Below are positions 18,152 through 27,718 of a stretch of DNA of 64,000 nucleotides, one piece after another; the stretch's first letter is position 1; each line of letters begins with the position of its first letter. Source of the DNA: Massilia terrae (lineage in GTDB: Bacteria; Pseudomonadota; Gammaproteobacteria; Burkholderiales; Burkholderiaceae_D); the NCBI RefSeq assembly GCF_024753145.1, contig NZ_JANUGU010000007.1, positions 1-64,000 of the forward strand. The letters run 5' to 3'. The position numbers and the translations under genes are program-made. The notes under the pieces were generated by a model, which had not been told where the DNA came from, made no database searches, and saw nothing but the letters and a program-made list of their open reading frames with translations.

Positions 18152-18190
18152 GCCATAACCCTCTGGCATGGCGAACATTTGGTTATGGGC
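18152..18190. promoter_or_regulatory. Inverted repeat in the divergent receptor / lipoprotein promoter region
   Basis: GGCCATAACC at 18151-18160 and GGTTATGGGC at 18181-18190 are inverted with about eight of ten pairs and a 20-base spacer. They lie in the 217-base gap between the divergent TonB-dependent receptor and DUF1460 genes. The half-site spacing (30 bases centre to centre) is compatible with two operator sites, but no regulator is assigned. Confidence 0.3.
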
Positions 18191-18262
18191 AGGTCACAAT
18201 TTTTCATTTCTTAACAAGTAGCGAGCCCGCTAACGTGGGTATTTTTCCTTGGGAAGTCTTCG

Positions 18263-19225
18263 ATGCGTCTTGCCTGCCTGCTGCTCGCCGCCGCCGCGCT
18301 GTCCGGTTGCGCCACCTCCCCCGCCACCTCCCCCGCCGCCGCGCCGGCCACGCCCGCCGGGCCGGCGCCGCTCGCGGCCATCCTCGGCAAGCAGGTCTAC
18401 CAGATGACGCCGGCCGAGGCCGGGCGCTACATCGCCTGGCAGCAACAGGCCGAGCCGGACCTGCGCCACCGCATCGCGGCGATCGGACGCAAGAACATCG
18501 GCCAGCCCTACCGCCTGAACCTGCTGGGCGAGTACCCCTTCGAGGTGCACGACGACTTGCCGATGTTCTCGCTCGACCACAGCGACTGCGTGGTGTTCGC
18601 CGAGCACACCTACGCGATGGCGATGTCGGCTTCGTGGGAGGAATTCTTCTGGATGCTGCAGCGGATCCGCTACCGCGACGGCGTGATCGGCGTGCGCACG
18701 CGCAACCACTACACCGAGCTGGACTGGAACGTGGCGAACCGCTGGCTCGTCACCGACGTCAGCGACAAGCTGGGCGGCGCCAACACGGCGTTCTACGATC
18801 TGCGGGTGGACCGCGCGAACTTCCTCAAGACGCGCCACCACACCGAGGCCGACATCCCGGTCGAGACCAGCCGCCAGTCCTATGTGCCGAAGGAACGCGT
18901 GGCCGAGATCGCCAGCCAGCTGCAGGAAGGCGATTTCGTCAACGTGATCTCGACCAGGAACGGCGAATACTGGGCCTCGCACGTGGGCCTGGTGGTGCTG
19001 GGGCCGGACGGCGAGCGCCACTTCCTCCATTCGTCCGAGCCGCAGGTGCGCGAGGAGACCTTCGAGTCGTTCATGGCGCGCGCGGCCGAACGCGAGGCGC
19101 GCAATGCGCGCGAGGGCAAGAACGGGCAGAAACTGGCCGGCTTCAAGTTCCTGCGCCTGAACGACAATATCGTGGTGCCGCCGATGGCGCCGCAGCCGCG
19201 TCCGGCCAGCGGCACCGGGGCCTGA
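18263..19225 (+). CDS. DUF1460 (AmiA-like amidase) lipoprotein
   Basis: 320 residues. A lipoprotein signal with lipobox LSGC ends at residue 18, followed by an Ala/Pro linker. The DUF1460 domain has the Cys-His pattern of the NlpC/P60-related amidase-like fold: HSDCVVFAEH (catalytic Cys), TRNHYTELDW, and SHVGLVVLG (His). Characterised DUF1460 proteins cleave peptidoglycan stem peptides or recycled muropeptides. GGGAAG lies six bases before the ATG. The gene ends three bases before the convergent GH19 gene, so two cell-wall enzymes sit side by side. Outer-membrane anchoring is likely (no Asp at +2). Confidence 0.82.
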   Translation: MRLACLLLAAAALSGCATSPATSPAAAPATPAGPAPLAAILGKQVYQMTPAEAGRYIAWQQQAEPDLRHRIAAIGRKNIGQPYRLNLLGEYPFEVHDDLPMFSLDHSDCVVFAEHTYAMAMSASWEEFFWMLQRIRYRDGVIGVRTRNHYTELDWNVANRWLVTDVSDKLGGANTAFYDLRVDRANFLKTRHHTEADIPVETSRQSYVPKERVAEIASQLQEGDFVNVISTRNGEYWASHVGLVVLGPDGERHFLHSSEPQVREETFESFMARAAEREARNAREGKNGQKLAGFKFLRLNDNIVVPPMAPQPRPASGTGA

Positions 19226-19228
19226 TCC

Positions 19229-19912
19229 TCAGCCTCGCTGTCCCCGCGCCAGCGCCGCACCGGCCAGTTCCGGGCACCAGAGGGCGGCCGCCGTCCGGCA
19301 CCAGGCGTCACGGTCGGCCAGCCCGTTTTCGGCGCCATTGATGCGCCGCGTGAGCTCGGTCAGGTCGTCCTGGTCCGCGAGCTCGTTGCAGCCCATGTCT
19401 TCCCAGACGGCCGCGGCAGCCGGCAGGCACCATGCCGGATCGAGCACGGCGTCCGGATGCGCCACGAAGTCCGGTCCCTTGGCCACGCGCGTGGCCAGCG
19501 CCCGGGTGGCGCGCGCATAACTGTCCTTTCCCGTTAATTGCAGCAGGCCGCGGCCGCGGTAGGTGTAGCCGTCGTCCGCCGCCACATTGCCCATCCGCTT
19601 GCCATAGACCAGATTGGCCAGCTGGCGCGGGTCGTGCGCATAGGATGCCGGATCCAGTCGCCCCAGCGGCCGGAACCGCAGCGGCCACACCGCCGCCAGG
19701 CGGGCAGCGCCGTAGTCGAGATTCTCATATTCCAGCGTCAGCGCCAGCGATTCGTGCAGCACCTGCGCGAAGAACTGGACCACGCGGCGCGGATTGGCGC
19801 TGATGCCCCAGCTGTCCAGCACGGCCTGGCCGTGCGCGAATCCGGCCCGGTAACGGGGCTGCATGCGCGGCGCCAGCTGCGCAATCTGCTCGGGACTGAC
19901 CTGGACCGTCAT
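19229..19912 (-). CDS. GH19-family chitinase/endolysin-like protein
   Basis: 227 residues matching GH19 lysozyme-type proteins: FFAQVLHESLALTLEYEN with the catalytic Glu region, NLVYGKRMGN, then GYTYRGRGLLQLTGKDSY, the hallmark substrate-cleft segment. No signal peptide is visible; it starts with polar residues. The ATG has AGGAGC six bases upstream. Such single-domain GH19 proteins occur as phage endolysins and as chromosomal muramidases; no holin, spanin or other phage gene is nearby. The role could be self-lysis, T6SS effector-like activity or wall remodelling. Confidence 0.8.
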   Translation of the reverse strand: MTVQVSPEQIAQLAPRMQPRYRAGFAHGQAVLDSWGISANPRRVVQFFAQVLHESLALTLEYENLDYGAARLAAVWPLRFRPLGRLDPASYAHDPRQLANLVYGKRMGNVAADDGYTYRGRGLLQLTGKDSYARATRALATRVAKGPDFVAHPDAVLDPAWCLPAAAAVWEDMGCNELADQDDLTELTRRINGAENGLADRDAWCRTAAALWCPELAGAALARGQRG

Positions 19913-20317
19913 CGCGCGCTCCTGATGGGATACGCGACCGATCTTAGTCGCGCGCCCGGCGCTCCGGTTTTGCGCAGATCAAATGCATGGTGAATGGGCG
20001 ATTTGAATCTGCGCACGTTCGCTTTGAATACAGGAAATGAATATGTCGAGGCAATTTCCTAATTCCATTTCTTTAAACTAATGAATGGCCAATTCCGATT
20101 TAATTCACTGTTGGCTGTTGAGCGTGGTCAAACTCAGCATTTAATGCCAGGTCAATAATAAACCTACTCGGCAATATGCTTATTCAATCGCCTGTTTTTT
20201 CATGGCGATTAAAAATAGGTTTAATTCGAAAGCGTGATTCTCTCTAGAAATCAACGAACTACAAAATCCATCGCGCGCCCCATTCGCAGCGAAAACTCAT
20301 CGAGCAGCACCCAGGCC
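19913..20317 (+). promoter_or_regulatory. AT-rich leader/promoter region of the exopolysaccharide operon
   Basis: About 400 bases without a convincing gene and visibly richer in A/T than the flanks. It contains a perfect 11-base palindrome GCATTTAATGC (20137-20147). A stem-loop AATCGCC/GGCGATT lies at 20186-20210, with a T-run inside the loop and an A-run after it. TTGAAT ... TGAATA spaced 16 bases near 20005-20035 could be a sigma70 promoter. A GTG reading frame starting at 20234 reaches into the CapD gene, but its first codons are untypical. No known riboswitch class was recognised. Confidence 0.5.
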
Positions 20318-22282
20318 ATGTCCATGCTAAATCCGAATGTCATCAGTCTATTTTGCAGCCGGATGGTTTCACTGCATCGCACCAGCAAAATCGCGCTGAT
20401 GGTCGGGATTGATTTATTCGCCCTGCCCTTTTGCTTTCTTATTGCCATGCTGCTGCGCGGCGGCGATTTGAAACTGGCCACCCATTACGGTCCCGCCTCT
20501 TATGTATTGGTGGCGGTGGTCACCATCGCGGCCCTGTCCGTTTCCGACCTGTACCGCGCGGTCATCCGTTTCATCGACCAGCGCCTGTTGTCGGTCACCG
20601 GGGTGGCGCTGGCCGTGGCCGTGCTGTGCGCCTATGTGGTGCTGTTTGCCATCAACGATGAAATGTTCCCGCGCAGCGCGCTGGCCATTTACTGGTTCAT
20701 CGTGTTCTCCTACGTCGTCACCTCGCGCATCGGCATGCGCAATTTCCTGCGCAATCACACGGCGCCGCGGCGGCCGGCGTCGGACGCCGTGGCCATCTAC
20801 GGGGCCGGCGCGGCCGGGGCCCAACTGGCGCAGGCGATGCGCAACAGCGACGAATACCGCCCGGTCTGCTTCTTCGACGACAAGCACGTGCTCAATGACC
20901 GCACCATCGCCGGCCTGCGGGTGTTCCATACCGACCGCCTCGTCGAGCTGGTCAGCGCGCACGGCATCCGCACCGTGGTCATCGCCATCTCGCCGGTGTC
21001 GCCGGAACGGCTGCGCGACATCATGCAGCGGCTCGGCCAGGCCGGGGTGTCGACCAAAATCCTCAGCCGCCTGGTCGACCTGGCCGACGACAAGGTGCCG
21101 GCGCGCGACTCGATCCGTGAACTCAAGTTCGAAGACCTGCTGGGCCGGCCGCCGGTGCCGCCGCGGCTGGACCTGTTCGCACGCTGCGTGCGCGGCAAGC
21201 AGGTGCTGGTGACCGGCGCCGGCGGCTCCATCGGCAGCGAACTGTGCCGGCAGATCGCGACCCTGGCGCCGGCCCGGCTGCACCTGCTCGACCACTCGGA
21301 ATACGCGCTCTACACCATCCGCCAGGAACTCGCGGCCCGCTTTCCCGAACTGGCGACCGAGGCCCACCTCGGTTCGGTCTGCAACGCCGACCTGGCGGCG
21401 CGCGTGCTGCGCGAGGGCCAGGTGCAGACCATCTACCACGCGGCCGCCTACAAGCACGTGCCGCTGGTCGAGGCCAATATCGTCGAGGGACTGCGCAACA
21501 ACGTGGTCGGCGCGCGGGTCATCGCGGAAGCGGCGGCCAGGGAAGGGGTCGACACCTGCGTGCTGATCTCCAGCGACAAGGCGGTGCGCCCGACCAACAT
21601 CATGGGTGCCAGCAAGCGCATCGCGGAGCTGATCTTCCAGGCTGCCGCCGCCGGCCGCGGCGGCGCCACCACCTTTTGCATGGTCCGCTTCGGCAATGTG
21701 CTCGGCTCGTCCGGCTCGGTGATTCCCTTGTTCCAGCGCCAGATCGCGCGCGGCGGCCCGCTTACCATCACCCATCCGGAAGTGTCGCGCTACTTCATGC
21801 TCATTCCCGAGGCCGCCCAGCTCGTCATCCAGGCCGGCGCCATGGCCAAGGGCGGCGATGTATTCGTGCTCGACATGGGCGAGCCGGTCAAGATCCTGGA
21901 CCTCGCGCGCACCATGATCGCCATGTCCGGGATGACCGAAAAAACACCGCACAACCCGGGCGGCGACATCGAGATCAAGTTCGTCGGCCTGTTCCCCGGC
22001 GAGAAGCTGCACGAGGAACTGCTGACCGAAGGCGTGGTGTTCCCCAGCGAGCACCCGCGCATCATGCGCATGAAGGAAAGCGCGCTGCGTCCCGGCGTGC
22101 TGGAAACCAGCATCACTTGCCTGATGATGGCTTGCGAAACCCACGAGCGCGCCATGATCGAATCGATGGTCAAGGCCATCGTCCACGACTACACCCCGCA
22201 GCACCCGACCGCCGCGCCGGCGCCGATGCTGGCGCCCCCCGAGCCCAGCCTCATCAAGAAATTCGTGCCCTTCCGGATCTAG
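20318..22282 (+). CDS. CapD/PglF-type nucleotide-sugar 4,6-dehydratase
   Basis: About 654 residues. Four transmembrane helices in the first 150 residues are followed by a CoA-binding-like Rossmann domain (AIYGAGAAGAQLAQ). The catalytic SDR domain has VTGAGGSIGSELCRQ. The active-site region runs HAAAYKHVPLVE then SSDKAVRPTNIMGASKR; the usual Tyr of YxxxK is replaced by Met, as in PglF/WbpM/FlaA1 enzymes. Family enzymes convert UDP-GlcNAc to the 4-keto-6-deoxy sugar. The start is uncertain: GTG at 20234, ATG at 20318/20324 or ATG at 20363, none with a good Shine-Dalgarno sequence. It is the first gene of the exopolysaccharide operon. Confidence 0.9.
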   Translation: MSMLNPNVISLFCSRMVSLHRTSKIALMVGIDLFALPFCFLIAMLLRGGDLKLATHYGPASYVLVAVVTIAALSVSDLYRAVIRFIDQRLLSVTGVALAVAVLCAYVVLFAINDEMFPRSALAIYWFIVFSYVVTSRIGMRNFLRNHTAPRRPASDAVAIYGAGAAGAQLAQAMRNSDEYRPVCFFDDKHVLNDRTIAGLRVFHTDRLVELVSAHGIRTVVIAISPVSPERLRDIMQRLGQAGVSTKILSRLVDLADDKVPARDSIRELKFEDLLGRPPVPPRLDLFARCVRGKQVLVTGAGGSIGSELCRQIATLAPARLHLLDHSEYALYTIRQELAARFPELATEAHLGSVCNADLAARVLREGQVQTIYHAAAYKHVPLVEANIVEGLRNNVVGARVIAEAAAREGVDTCVLISSDKAVRPTNIMGASKRIAELIFQAAAAGRGGATTFCMVRFGNVLGSSGSVIPLFQRQIARGGPLTITHPEVSRYFMLIPEAAQLVIQAGAMAKGGDVFVLDMGEPVKILDLARTMIAMSGMTEKTPHNPGGDIEIKFVGLFPGEKLHEELLTEGVVFPSEHPRIMRMKESALRPGVLETSITCLMMACETHERAMIESMVKAIVHDYTPQHPTAAPAPMLAPPEPSLIKKFVPFRI

Positions 22283-22309
22283 AACCGCCCCCACCACCTG
22301 AGGACAACC

Positions 22310-23638
22310 ATGCGCGACGAAAACAAATCGGCCCACCTCGAGCAGCTGACCGCCAGGCTGCGCGACCGCACCGCGATCATCGGCATCATCGGACTGGGCT
22401 ACGTCGGCCTGCCGCTTACCCTGCGCTATGCGGCGGTCGGTTTCAAGGTGCTGGGGATGGATATCGACGCGTCCAAGGTCGACAAACTCAACGCCGGCGC
22501 CAGCTACATCAAGCACATTCCGGATGCGGACATCGCGGCCGCCCGCGCCAAGGGTTTCGAGGCCACCACCGACTTCCGCCGCGCCGGCGAGCCGGACGCC
22601 CTGATCATCTGCGTGCCGACGCCGCTGAACCCCTACCGCGAGCCGGACCTGTCCTTCGTGCTCGACACCACCGACGAGCTGCTGCCCTTCATGCGGCCGG
22701 GCCAGGTGCTGTCGCTGGAGAGTACCACCTACCCCGGCACCACCGAGGAGGAGCTGCGCCCGCGGCTGGAATCGCGCGGCTTCACCATCGGCCGCGACGT
22801 CTTCCTGGTGTTCTCGCCGGAGCGCGAAGACCCGGGCAATCCGCACTTCGAAACGCGCACCATCCCCAAGGTCTGCGGCGGCAGCACCGCGTCCTGCCTG
22901 GAGGCCGGCCTGGCACTATACGGCCCGGCGATCGACCGCGTGGTGCCGGTCAGCTCGACCCGCGCGGCCGAGCTCACCAAGCTGCTCGAAAACATCCACC
23001 GCGCCGTCAACATCGGCCTGGTCAATGAAATGAAGATCATCGCCGACAAGATGGAGATCGACATCCACGAGGTGATCCGCGCCGCCGCCACCAAGCCCTT
23101 CGGCTTCACGCCCTACTACCCCGGCCCCGGACTGGGCGGCCACTGCATCCCGATCGACCCCTTCTACCTGACCTGGAAGGCGCGCCAGTACGGCCTGCAT
23201 ACCCGCTTCATCGAGCTGGCGGGCGAGATCAACAGCGATATGCCGCACTGGGTGGTCGGCAAGGTCGGCGATGCCCTCAACCGCCGCGGCCGCAGCGTGA
23301 TGGGCAGCCGCGTGCTGGTGCTCGGCATCGCCTACAAGAAGGACGTCGAGGACATGCGCGAATCGCCCTCGGTCGAGCTGATGGAACTGCTGCGCGACAA
23401 GGGCGCCCACGTCGACTATTCCGACCCGCACGTGCCCAGCTTCCCGCGCATGCGCGAACACCGCTTCGAGCTGTCCAGCGTGGCGCTGACGCCGCAGGCG
23501 ATCGCCTCTTATGACGTGGTGCTGCTGGCCACCGCGCACAGCGCCTTCGACTACGAGCTGATCCGCCAGTACGCCCGGCTGATCGTCGACACCCGCGGCG
23601 TGTTCCTCGAACGCCTGCCGAACGTCGTCAAGGCCTGA
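22310..23638 (+). CDS. wbpA: UDP-N-acetylglucosamine 6-dehydrogenase (WbpA-type)
   Basis: 442 residues. N-terminal NAD-binding motif [12 protein letters not shown], central helical domain with [12 protein letters not shown] (catalytic Lys) and catalytic Cys in [11 protein letters not shown]. The C-terminal UDP-sugar domain begins near 320 ([15 protein letters not shown]). The downstream WbpB, WbpD and WbpE genes make UDP-GlcNAc the expected substrate, giving UDP-GlcNAcA; UDP-Glc or UDP-GalNAc enzymes share the fold. The ATG has GAGGAC seven to eight bases upstream and lies 27 bases after capD. Confidence 0.9.
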   Translation: MRDENKSAHLEQLTARLRDRTAIIGIIGLGYVGLPLTLRYAAVGFKVLGMDIDASKVDKLNAGASYIKHIPDADIAAARAKGFEATTDFRRAGEPDALIICVPTPLNPYREPDLSFVLDTTDELLPFMRPGQVLSLESTTYPGTTEEELRPRLESRGFTIGRDVFLVFSPEREDPGNPHFETRTIPKVCGGSTASCLEAGLALYGPAIDRVVPVSSTRAAELTKLLENIHRAVNIGLVNEMKIIADKMEIDIHEVIRAAATKPFGFTPYYPGPGLGGHCIPIDPFYLTWKARQYGLHTRFIELAGEINSDMPHWVVGKVGDALNRRGRSVMGSRVLVLGIAYKKDVEDMRESPSVELMELLRDKGAHVDYSDPHVPSFPRMREHRFELSSVALTPQAIASYDVVLLATAHSAFDYELIRQYARLIVDTRGVFLERLPNVVKA

Positions 23639-23649
23639 ACGGAGCTCCC

Positions 23650-24711
23650 ATGCGCCACTATCCCCCCGCCATCACCGATCGCAAGGTCCGCTTCGCCCTG
23701 GTCGGCTGCGGCCGCATCGCCAGGAACCACCTCGGCGCCCTGCGCCAGCACCTCGACCGCGCCGAGCTGGCCGGCGTGTGCGACATCGACCCGCGCGCGC
23801 TGGAAGCCGCCGCCGGCGAATCCGGCGCCGAGGCCTACGCCAGCCTCGACCAGATGCTGGCGCGCTGCGACGCCGACGCCTTCGTGATCGCCACGCCGTC
23901 CGGCCTGCATCCGGAGCAGGCCATCCAGATCGCGCGCGCCGGCCGCCACGTCATCACCGAAAAGCCGATGGCCACCCGCTGGGAAGACGGCAAGCGCATG
24001 GTCGCGGCGGCCGACGCCGCCGGCGTGCGCCTGTTCGTGGTCAAGCAGAACCGCCGCAACGCCACCTTGCAGCTGCTCAAGCGCGCAGTGGAGAAGAAGC
24101 GCTTCGGCCGCATCTACATGGTCAACCTCAACGTGTTCTGGACCCGGCCGCCGGAATACTATGCCAGCGCCAGGTGGCGCGGCACCTGGGAATTCGACGG
24201 CGGCGCCTTCATGAACCAGGCCAGCCACTATGTCGACCTGCTGGACTGGATCGTCGGCCCAATCGAAAGCCTGCAAGCCTATACCGCGACGCTGGCGCGC
24301 GACATCGAGGTCGAGGATACCGGCGTGCTCAGCCTGCGCTGGCGCAATGGCGCGCTCGGCTCGATGAACGTCACCATGCTGACCTACCCGCGCAACCTGG
24401 AGGGCTCGATCACCATCCTCGGCGAGCACGGCACCGTGCGCATCGGCGGCGTGGCCGTCAACGAAATCCAGCAATGGGAATTCGCCACGCCCGACCCGGA
24501 CGACGACGCCGTGCACGCAGCCAGCTACCAGACCACCTCGGTCTACGGCTTCGGCCATCCGCTCTATTACGACAACGTGATCAAGGTGCTGCGCGGCGAA
24601 GCGGAGCCGGAAACCGACGGCCGCGAGGGACTCAAATCGCTCGAGGTACTGATCGCCGCCTACCAGTCCGCGCGTGACGGCAAACGGGTCGCGCTGCCGC
24701 TGGAGTACTGA
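23650..24711 (+). CDS. wbpB: UDP-N-acetyl-glucuronate 3-dehydrogenase (WbpB/WlbA-type)
   Basis: 353 residues of the Gfo/Idh/MocA family. The nucleotide motif GCGRIARNH is near residue 20. The conserved [11 protein letters not shown] holds the catalytic Lys, and the C-terminal domain has [17 protein letters not shown] with the active-site His. In the Pseudomonas and Bordetella pathways this enzyme oxidises C3 of UDP-GlcNAcA, with alpha-ketoglutarate recycling the NADH, and hands the 3-keto sugar to WbpE. A GGAG motif sits seven bases before the ATG. Placed 11 bases after wbpA and one base before wbpD. Confidence 0.9.
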   Translation: MRHYPPAITDRKVRFALVGCGRIARNHLGALRQHLDRAELAGVCDIDPRALEAAAGESGAEAYASLDQMLARCDADAFVIATPSGLHPEQAIQIARAGRHVITEKPMATRWEDGKRMVAAADAAGVRLFVVKQNRRNATLQLLKRAVEKKRFGRIYMVNLNVFWTRPPEYYASARWRGTWEFDGGAFMNQASHYVDLLDWIVGPIESLQAYTATLARDIEVEDTGVLSLRWRNGALGSMNVTMLTYPRNLEGSITILGEHGTVRIGGVAVNEIQQWEFATPDPDDDAVHAASYQTTSVYGFGHPLYYDNVIKVLRGEAEPETDGREGLKSLEVLIAAYQSARDGKRVALPLEY

Positions 24712-24712
24712 A

Positions 24713-25309
24713 ATGGCCGCCGTCATCCATCCTTCCGCCATCGTCGACGACGGCGCGCGGCTGGGCCATGGCACGCACGTCTGGCACTTCGCCCACGTGT
24801 GCGCCGGCGCCCGCATCGGCGCCGGGTGTTCGCTCGGGCAGAACGTCTTCGTCGGCAATGAGGTGCTGATCGGCGACCGCGTCAAGATCCAGAACAATGT
24901 CTCCGTGTACGACGCCGTCACGCTCGAGGACGAGGTGTTCTGCGGCCCCAGCATGGTGTTCACCAACGTCTACAACCCGCGCGCCGCGGTGGTACGCAAG
25001 GACGAATACCGGCGCACCCTGGTCCGGCGCGGCGCCACCATCGGCGCCAACGCCACCATCGTCTGCGGCGTCACCATCGGCGAGCACGCCTTCATTGCCG
25101 CCGGCGCGGTCGTCAAGCGTGATGTGCCGGCCCATGCGCTGATGGCCGGCGTGCCGGCGCGCCAGATCGGCTGGATCAGCCGCTTCGGCGAACGCCTGGC
25201 CCTGCCGCTGTCCGGCTCCGGCCTGGCCACCTGTCCCCATACCGGCGACAGCTACCTGCTCGAAGGCGGCGCCTGCCTGCTGCTGCCCGCCCTGACCGTC
25301 CACCCCTGA
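24713..25309 (+). CDS. wbpD: UDP-GlcNAc3NA N-acetyltransferase (WbpD/WlbB-type)
   Basis: 198 residues with a left-handed beta-helix made of hexapeptide repeats ([38 protein letters not shown]). The active-site segment around NNVSVYD and [14 protein letters not shown] matches WbpD/WlbB. It N-acetylates the 3-amino group of UDP-GlcNAc3NA using acetyl-CoA. The ATG at 24713 lies one base past the wbpB stop; the longer frame from 24674 starts inside wbpB and is rejected. The C terminus carries about 25 extra residues beyond the helix. Confidence 0.9.
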   Translation: MAAVIHPSAIVDDGARLGHGTHVWHFAHVCAGARIGAGCSLGQNVFVGNEVLIGDRVKIQNNVSVYDAVTLEDEVFCGPSMVFTNVYNPRAAVVRKDEYRRTLVRRGATIGANATIVCGVTIGEHAFIAAGAVVKRDVPAHALMAGVPARQIGWISRFGERLALPLSGSGLATCPHTGDSYLLEGGACLLLPALTVHP

Positions 25310-25319
25310 GCCCGACACC

Positions 25320-26471
25320 ATGGAATTCATCGACCTCAAAGCGCAGTACCAGGCATCGCGCGAAGCGATCGGCCACCGCATCCAGTCCGTGCTCGACCAC
25401 GGCCAATACATCATGGGGCCCGAGGTGGCCGAACTGGAGGAGCGCCTGGCCGACTATACCGGCGCGCGCCACTGCATCACGGTCGCCTCCGGCACCGAGG
25501 CGCTGCTGATCGCGCTGATGGCGCTCGGCGTCGAACCGGGCGACGAAGTGATCACCACGCCGTTCTCCTTCATCGCCACCGCCGAGGTCATCGTCCTGCT
25601 CGGCGCCACCCCGGTGTTCGCCGACATCGACCCGGCGACCTGCAATATCGATGCGGGCCAGATCGAAGCCCTGGTCACGCCGCGCACCCGCGCCATCATG
25701 CCGGTGTCGCTGTATGGCCAGCCGGCCGACATGGACGAGATCAACGCCATCGCGGCGCGCCACGGCCTGCCCGTGATCGAGGACGCCGCCCAGAGCTTCG
25801 GCGCCAACTACCACGGGCGCAAGAGCTGCAACCTGTCCACCATCGGCTGCACCAGCTTCTTCCCCAGCAAGCCGCTCGGCTGCTATGGCGACGGCGGCGC
25901 CCTGTTCACCAGCGACGACGTGCTGGCCCGGGCCGCGCGCGAGATCCGCGTGCACGGCCAGTCGCGCCGCTATGTGCACACCCGCCTTGGCGTGGGCGGC
26001 CGCATGGATACCCTCCAATGCGCCATCGTGCTGGCCAAGCTCGAGCGCTTCGAATGGGAGCTGGCACAGCGCCAGCGCGCCGGCGCCGCCTACGATGCCC
26101 TGCTGTCGGGCCGGGTGCGGCTGGTCGGGCGCCACCGCGACCGCAGCAGCGCCCTCGCGCAATACACGGTGGTGCTGGACGAGCGCGAACGGGTGCAGGC
26201 GACCCTGCATGCGCGCGGCATCCCCACCGCCGTGCACTACCCGGTGCCGATGCACCAGCAGCCGGCCTACGCCCGGCTGGCCGGCGGCCCGCCCTGCCCG
26301 GTGGCGGTCGAGATGGCGGCGAAAGTCATGAGCCTGCCGATGGGCCCCTACCTCGACGATGCCGGCGCGCGCCAGGTGGCCGAAGCGCTGCTGGCCGCCG
26401 CCGGCGGCTCCTTGCCGGCCGCCGCACAAGCGGCCCCGCTGCCCGGCGCAGCGCTGCCGGCTTCGCCATGA
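25320..26471 (+). CDS. wbpE: UDP-3-keto-GlcNAcA aminotransferase (WbpE/WlbC-type, DegT family)
   Basis: 383 residues of the DegT/DnrJ/EryC1 PLP family. The PLP Lys is in SFFPSKPLGCYGDGG; the Asp/Gln pair is in VIEDAAQSFGA. Together with WbpA, WbpB and WbpD it completes synthesis of UDP-2,3-diacetamido-2,3-dideoxy-glucuronic acid. The last ~25 residues are an Ala/Pro-rich tail not typical of the family. The stop overlaps the flippase start by four bases (ATGA). No WbpI-type 2-epimerase is found in the window, so the gluco form is the likely end product. Confidence 0.9.
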   Translation: MEFIDLKAQYQASREAIGHRIQSVLDHGQYIMGPEVAELEERLADYTGARHCITVASGTEALLIALMALGVEPGDEVITTPFSFIATAEVIVLLGATPVFADIDPATCNIDAGQIEALVTPRTRAIMPVSLYGQPADMDEINAIAARHGLPVIEDAAQSFGANYHGRKSCNLSTIGCTSFFPSKPLGCYGDGGALFTSDDVLARAAREIRVHGQSRRYVHTRLGVGGRMDTLQCAIVLAKLERFEWELAQRQRAGAAYDALLSGRVRLVGRHRDRSSALAQYTVVLDERERVQATLHARGIPTAVHYPVPMHQQPAYARLAGGPPCPVAVEMAAKVMSLPMGPYLDDAGARQVAEALLAAAGGSLPAAAQAAPLPGAALPASP

Positions 26472-27718
26472 GCGACAGCCGGCCAACCTTCTGGAGACAT
26501 GTGATCACGGTGCTGGGCGGCACGCTCGGCGCCCAGGCCCTGCCGCTCGCGGTCGCGCCGCTGATCACCCGCCTGTGTACGCCCAGCGAAATGGGCGCAT
26601 TCAGCCTGTGGCTGGGCGTGGTATCGGTGTCGGCGGTCGCCGCCACGCTGCGCATGGAAACCGCGATGATCCTCGACCACGAGCCGGAACAGCAACGCAC
26701 CTGCTTCCGGGTCGTGTTCTATACCGCCAGCGTGACGGCGCTGCTGGTCACGTCCGGCGCCATCGCCGCGCGGCTGGCCGGCGTGCACGCGCTGCTTCGG
26801 CTGAGCTGGCCCGAACTCTGCACGGTCGGCGTCGGCACCTGGCTCACCGCCGCGATGCAGACCACGCTCGCCTACGCCACCTCGCACGGCGCCTTCGGCA
26901 AGGCCGCCCGCGCCAAGATCTGGGGCGCCGCCACCATCGCGCTGGCCCAGCTGGTGCTCCTGTATCTCGGCGCCGGCGGCGCAGGGCTGCTGGCCGGGCA
27001 ACTGGTCGGCCTGCTGGCCGGACTGCTGTCGGCGCGCCTGCAATTGCAGCCGCCGTCGGCGCCGTTCGGGCTGAAGCCGGATGCGCCGCAGCTTGCCTAC
27101 CTGCAGCGCCACCAGGCCTTCTGGCGCTTCTCGCTGCCGTCCAACCTGCTCAACGCCCTGGTCAGCCAGCTGCCGCTGTTCCTGATCGGCCTGCGCCACG
27201 GCGCGGTCGCGGCCGGCCTGTACGCCCTCACCCAGCGCGTGCTGTACGCGCCGATCGCGCTGCTGGCGGCCTCGGTGCTGGAAGTGTTCAAGCGCCAGTC
27301 GGTGCAGGAATTCAACGCCGTCGGCAACTGCACCCATGCCTACCGCTACACCTTCAAGGTGCTGGTCCTGCTCGGGCTGGGCCCGTCGCTGGTGCTGTTC
27401 GCCTTTTCGCCCACCCTGTTCGGCTGGATCTTCGGCGACTCCTGGCGCGCCGCCGGCGAACTGGCGCAGATCCTGGCGCCCCTGTACTTCCTCAACTTCA
27501 TCGCCAGCCCGCTCAGCTATGTGTTCTTCGTGTCGGGCCGCCAGAAGATCGACCTGGTGTGGCAGGTGGCGCTGTTCGCGATGACCCTGTCCACCTTCGG
27601 CGCGCCCGGCACCCTGCACCAGAACGTGCTGTGGTACACGATCGGCTACTCGCTGCTCTACCTGGTCTACCTGCACCTGTCCTGGCAATGCTCGCAGAAC
27701 CGTGTGGTGCCCGCATGA
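26468..27718 (+). CDS. wzx: Wzx-type oligosaccharide flippase
   Basis: 416 residues, strongly hydrophobic, about 12 transmembrane helices. The N terminus (VITVLGGTLGAQALPLAVAPLITRL, split by the first loop) and FGDSWRAAGELAQILAP near the end follow the MATE/MOP polysaccharide-transporter pattern. It should flip the lipid-linked repeat unit to the periplasmic face. The ATG overlaps the wbpE stop; the stop overlaps the next gene by four bases. A longer frame from 26018 lies within wbpE and is rejected. Confidence 0.85.
   Translation: MSDSRPTFWRHVITVLGGTLGAQALPLAVAPLITRLCTPSEMGAFSLWLGVVSVSAVAATLRMETAMILDHEPEQQRTCFRVVFYTASVTALLVTSGAIAARLAGVHALLRLSWPELCTVGVGTWLTAAMQTTLAYATSHGAFGKAARAKIWGAATIALAQLVLLYLGAGGAGLLAGQLVGLLAGLLSARLQLQPPSAPFGLKPDAPQLAYLQRHQAFWRFSLPSNLLNALVSQLPLFLIGLRHGAVAAGLYALTQRVLYAPIALLAASVLEVFKRQSVQEFNAVGNCTHAYRYTFKVLVLLGLGPSLVLFAFSPTLFGWIFGDSWRAAGELAQILAPLYFLNFIASPLSYVFFVSGRQKIDLVWQVALFAMTLSTFGAPGTLHQNVLWYTIGYSLLYLVYLHLSWQCSQNRVVPA

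Noticed and set aside
19229..19912. Prophage remnant suggested by the GH19 endolysin-like gene
   Set aside because: No holin, tail, integrase, terminase or attachment site nearby; gene stands alone.
20414..22846. 810-residue antisense frame over the CapD gene
   Set aside because: Same bias artefact; the CapD and WbpA motifs on the plus strand are decisive.
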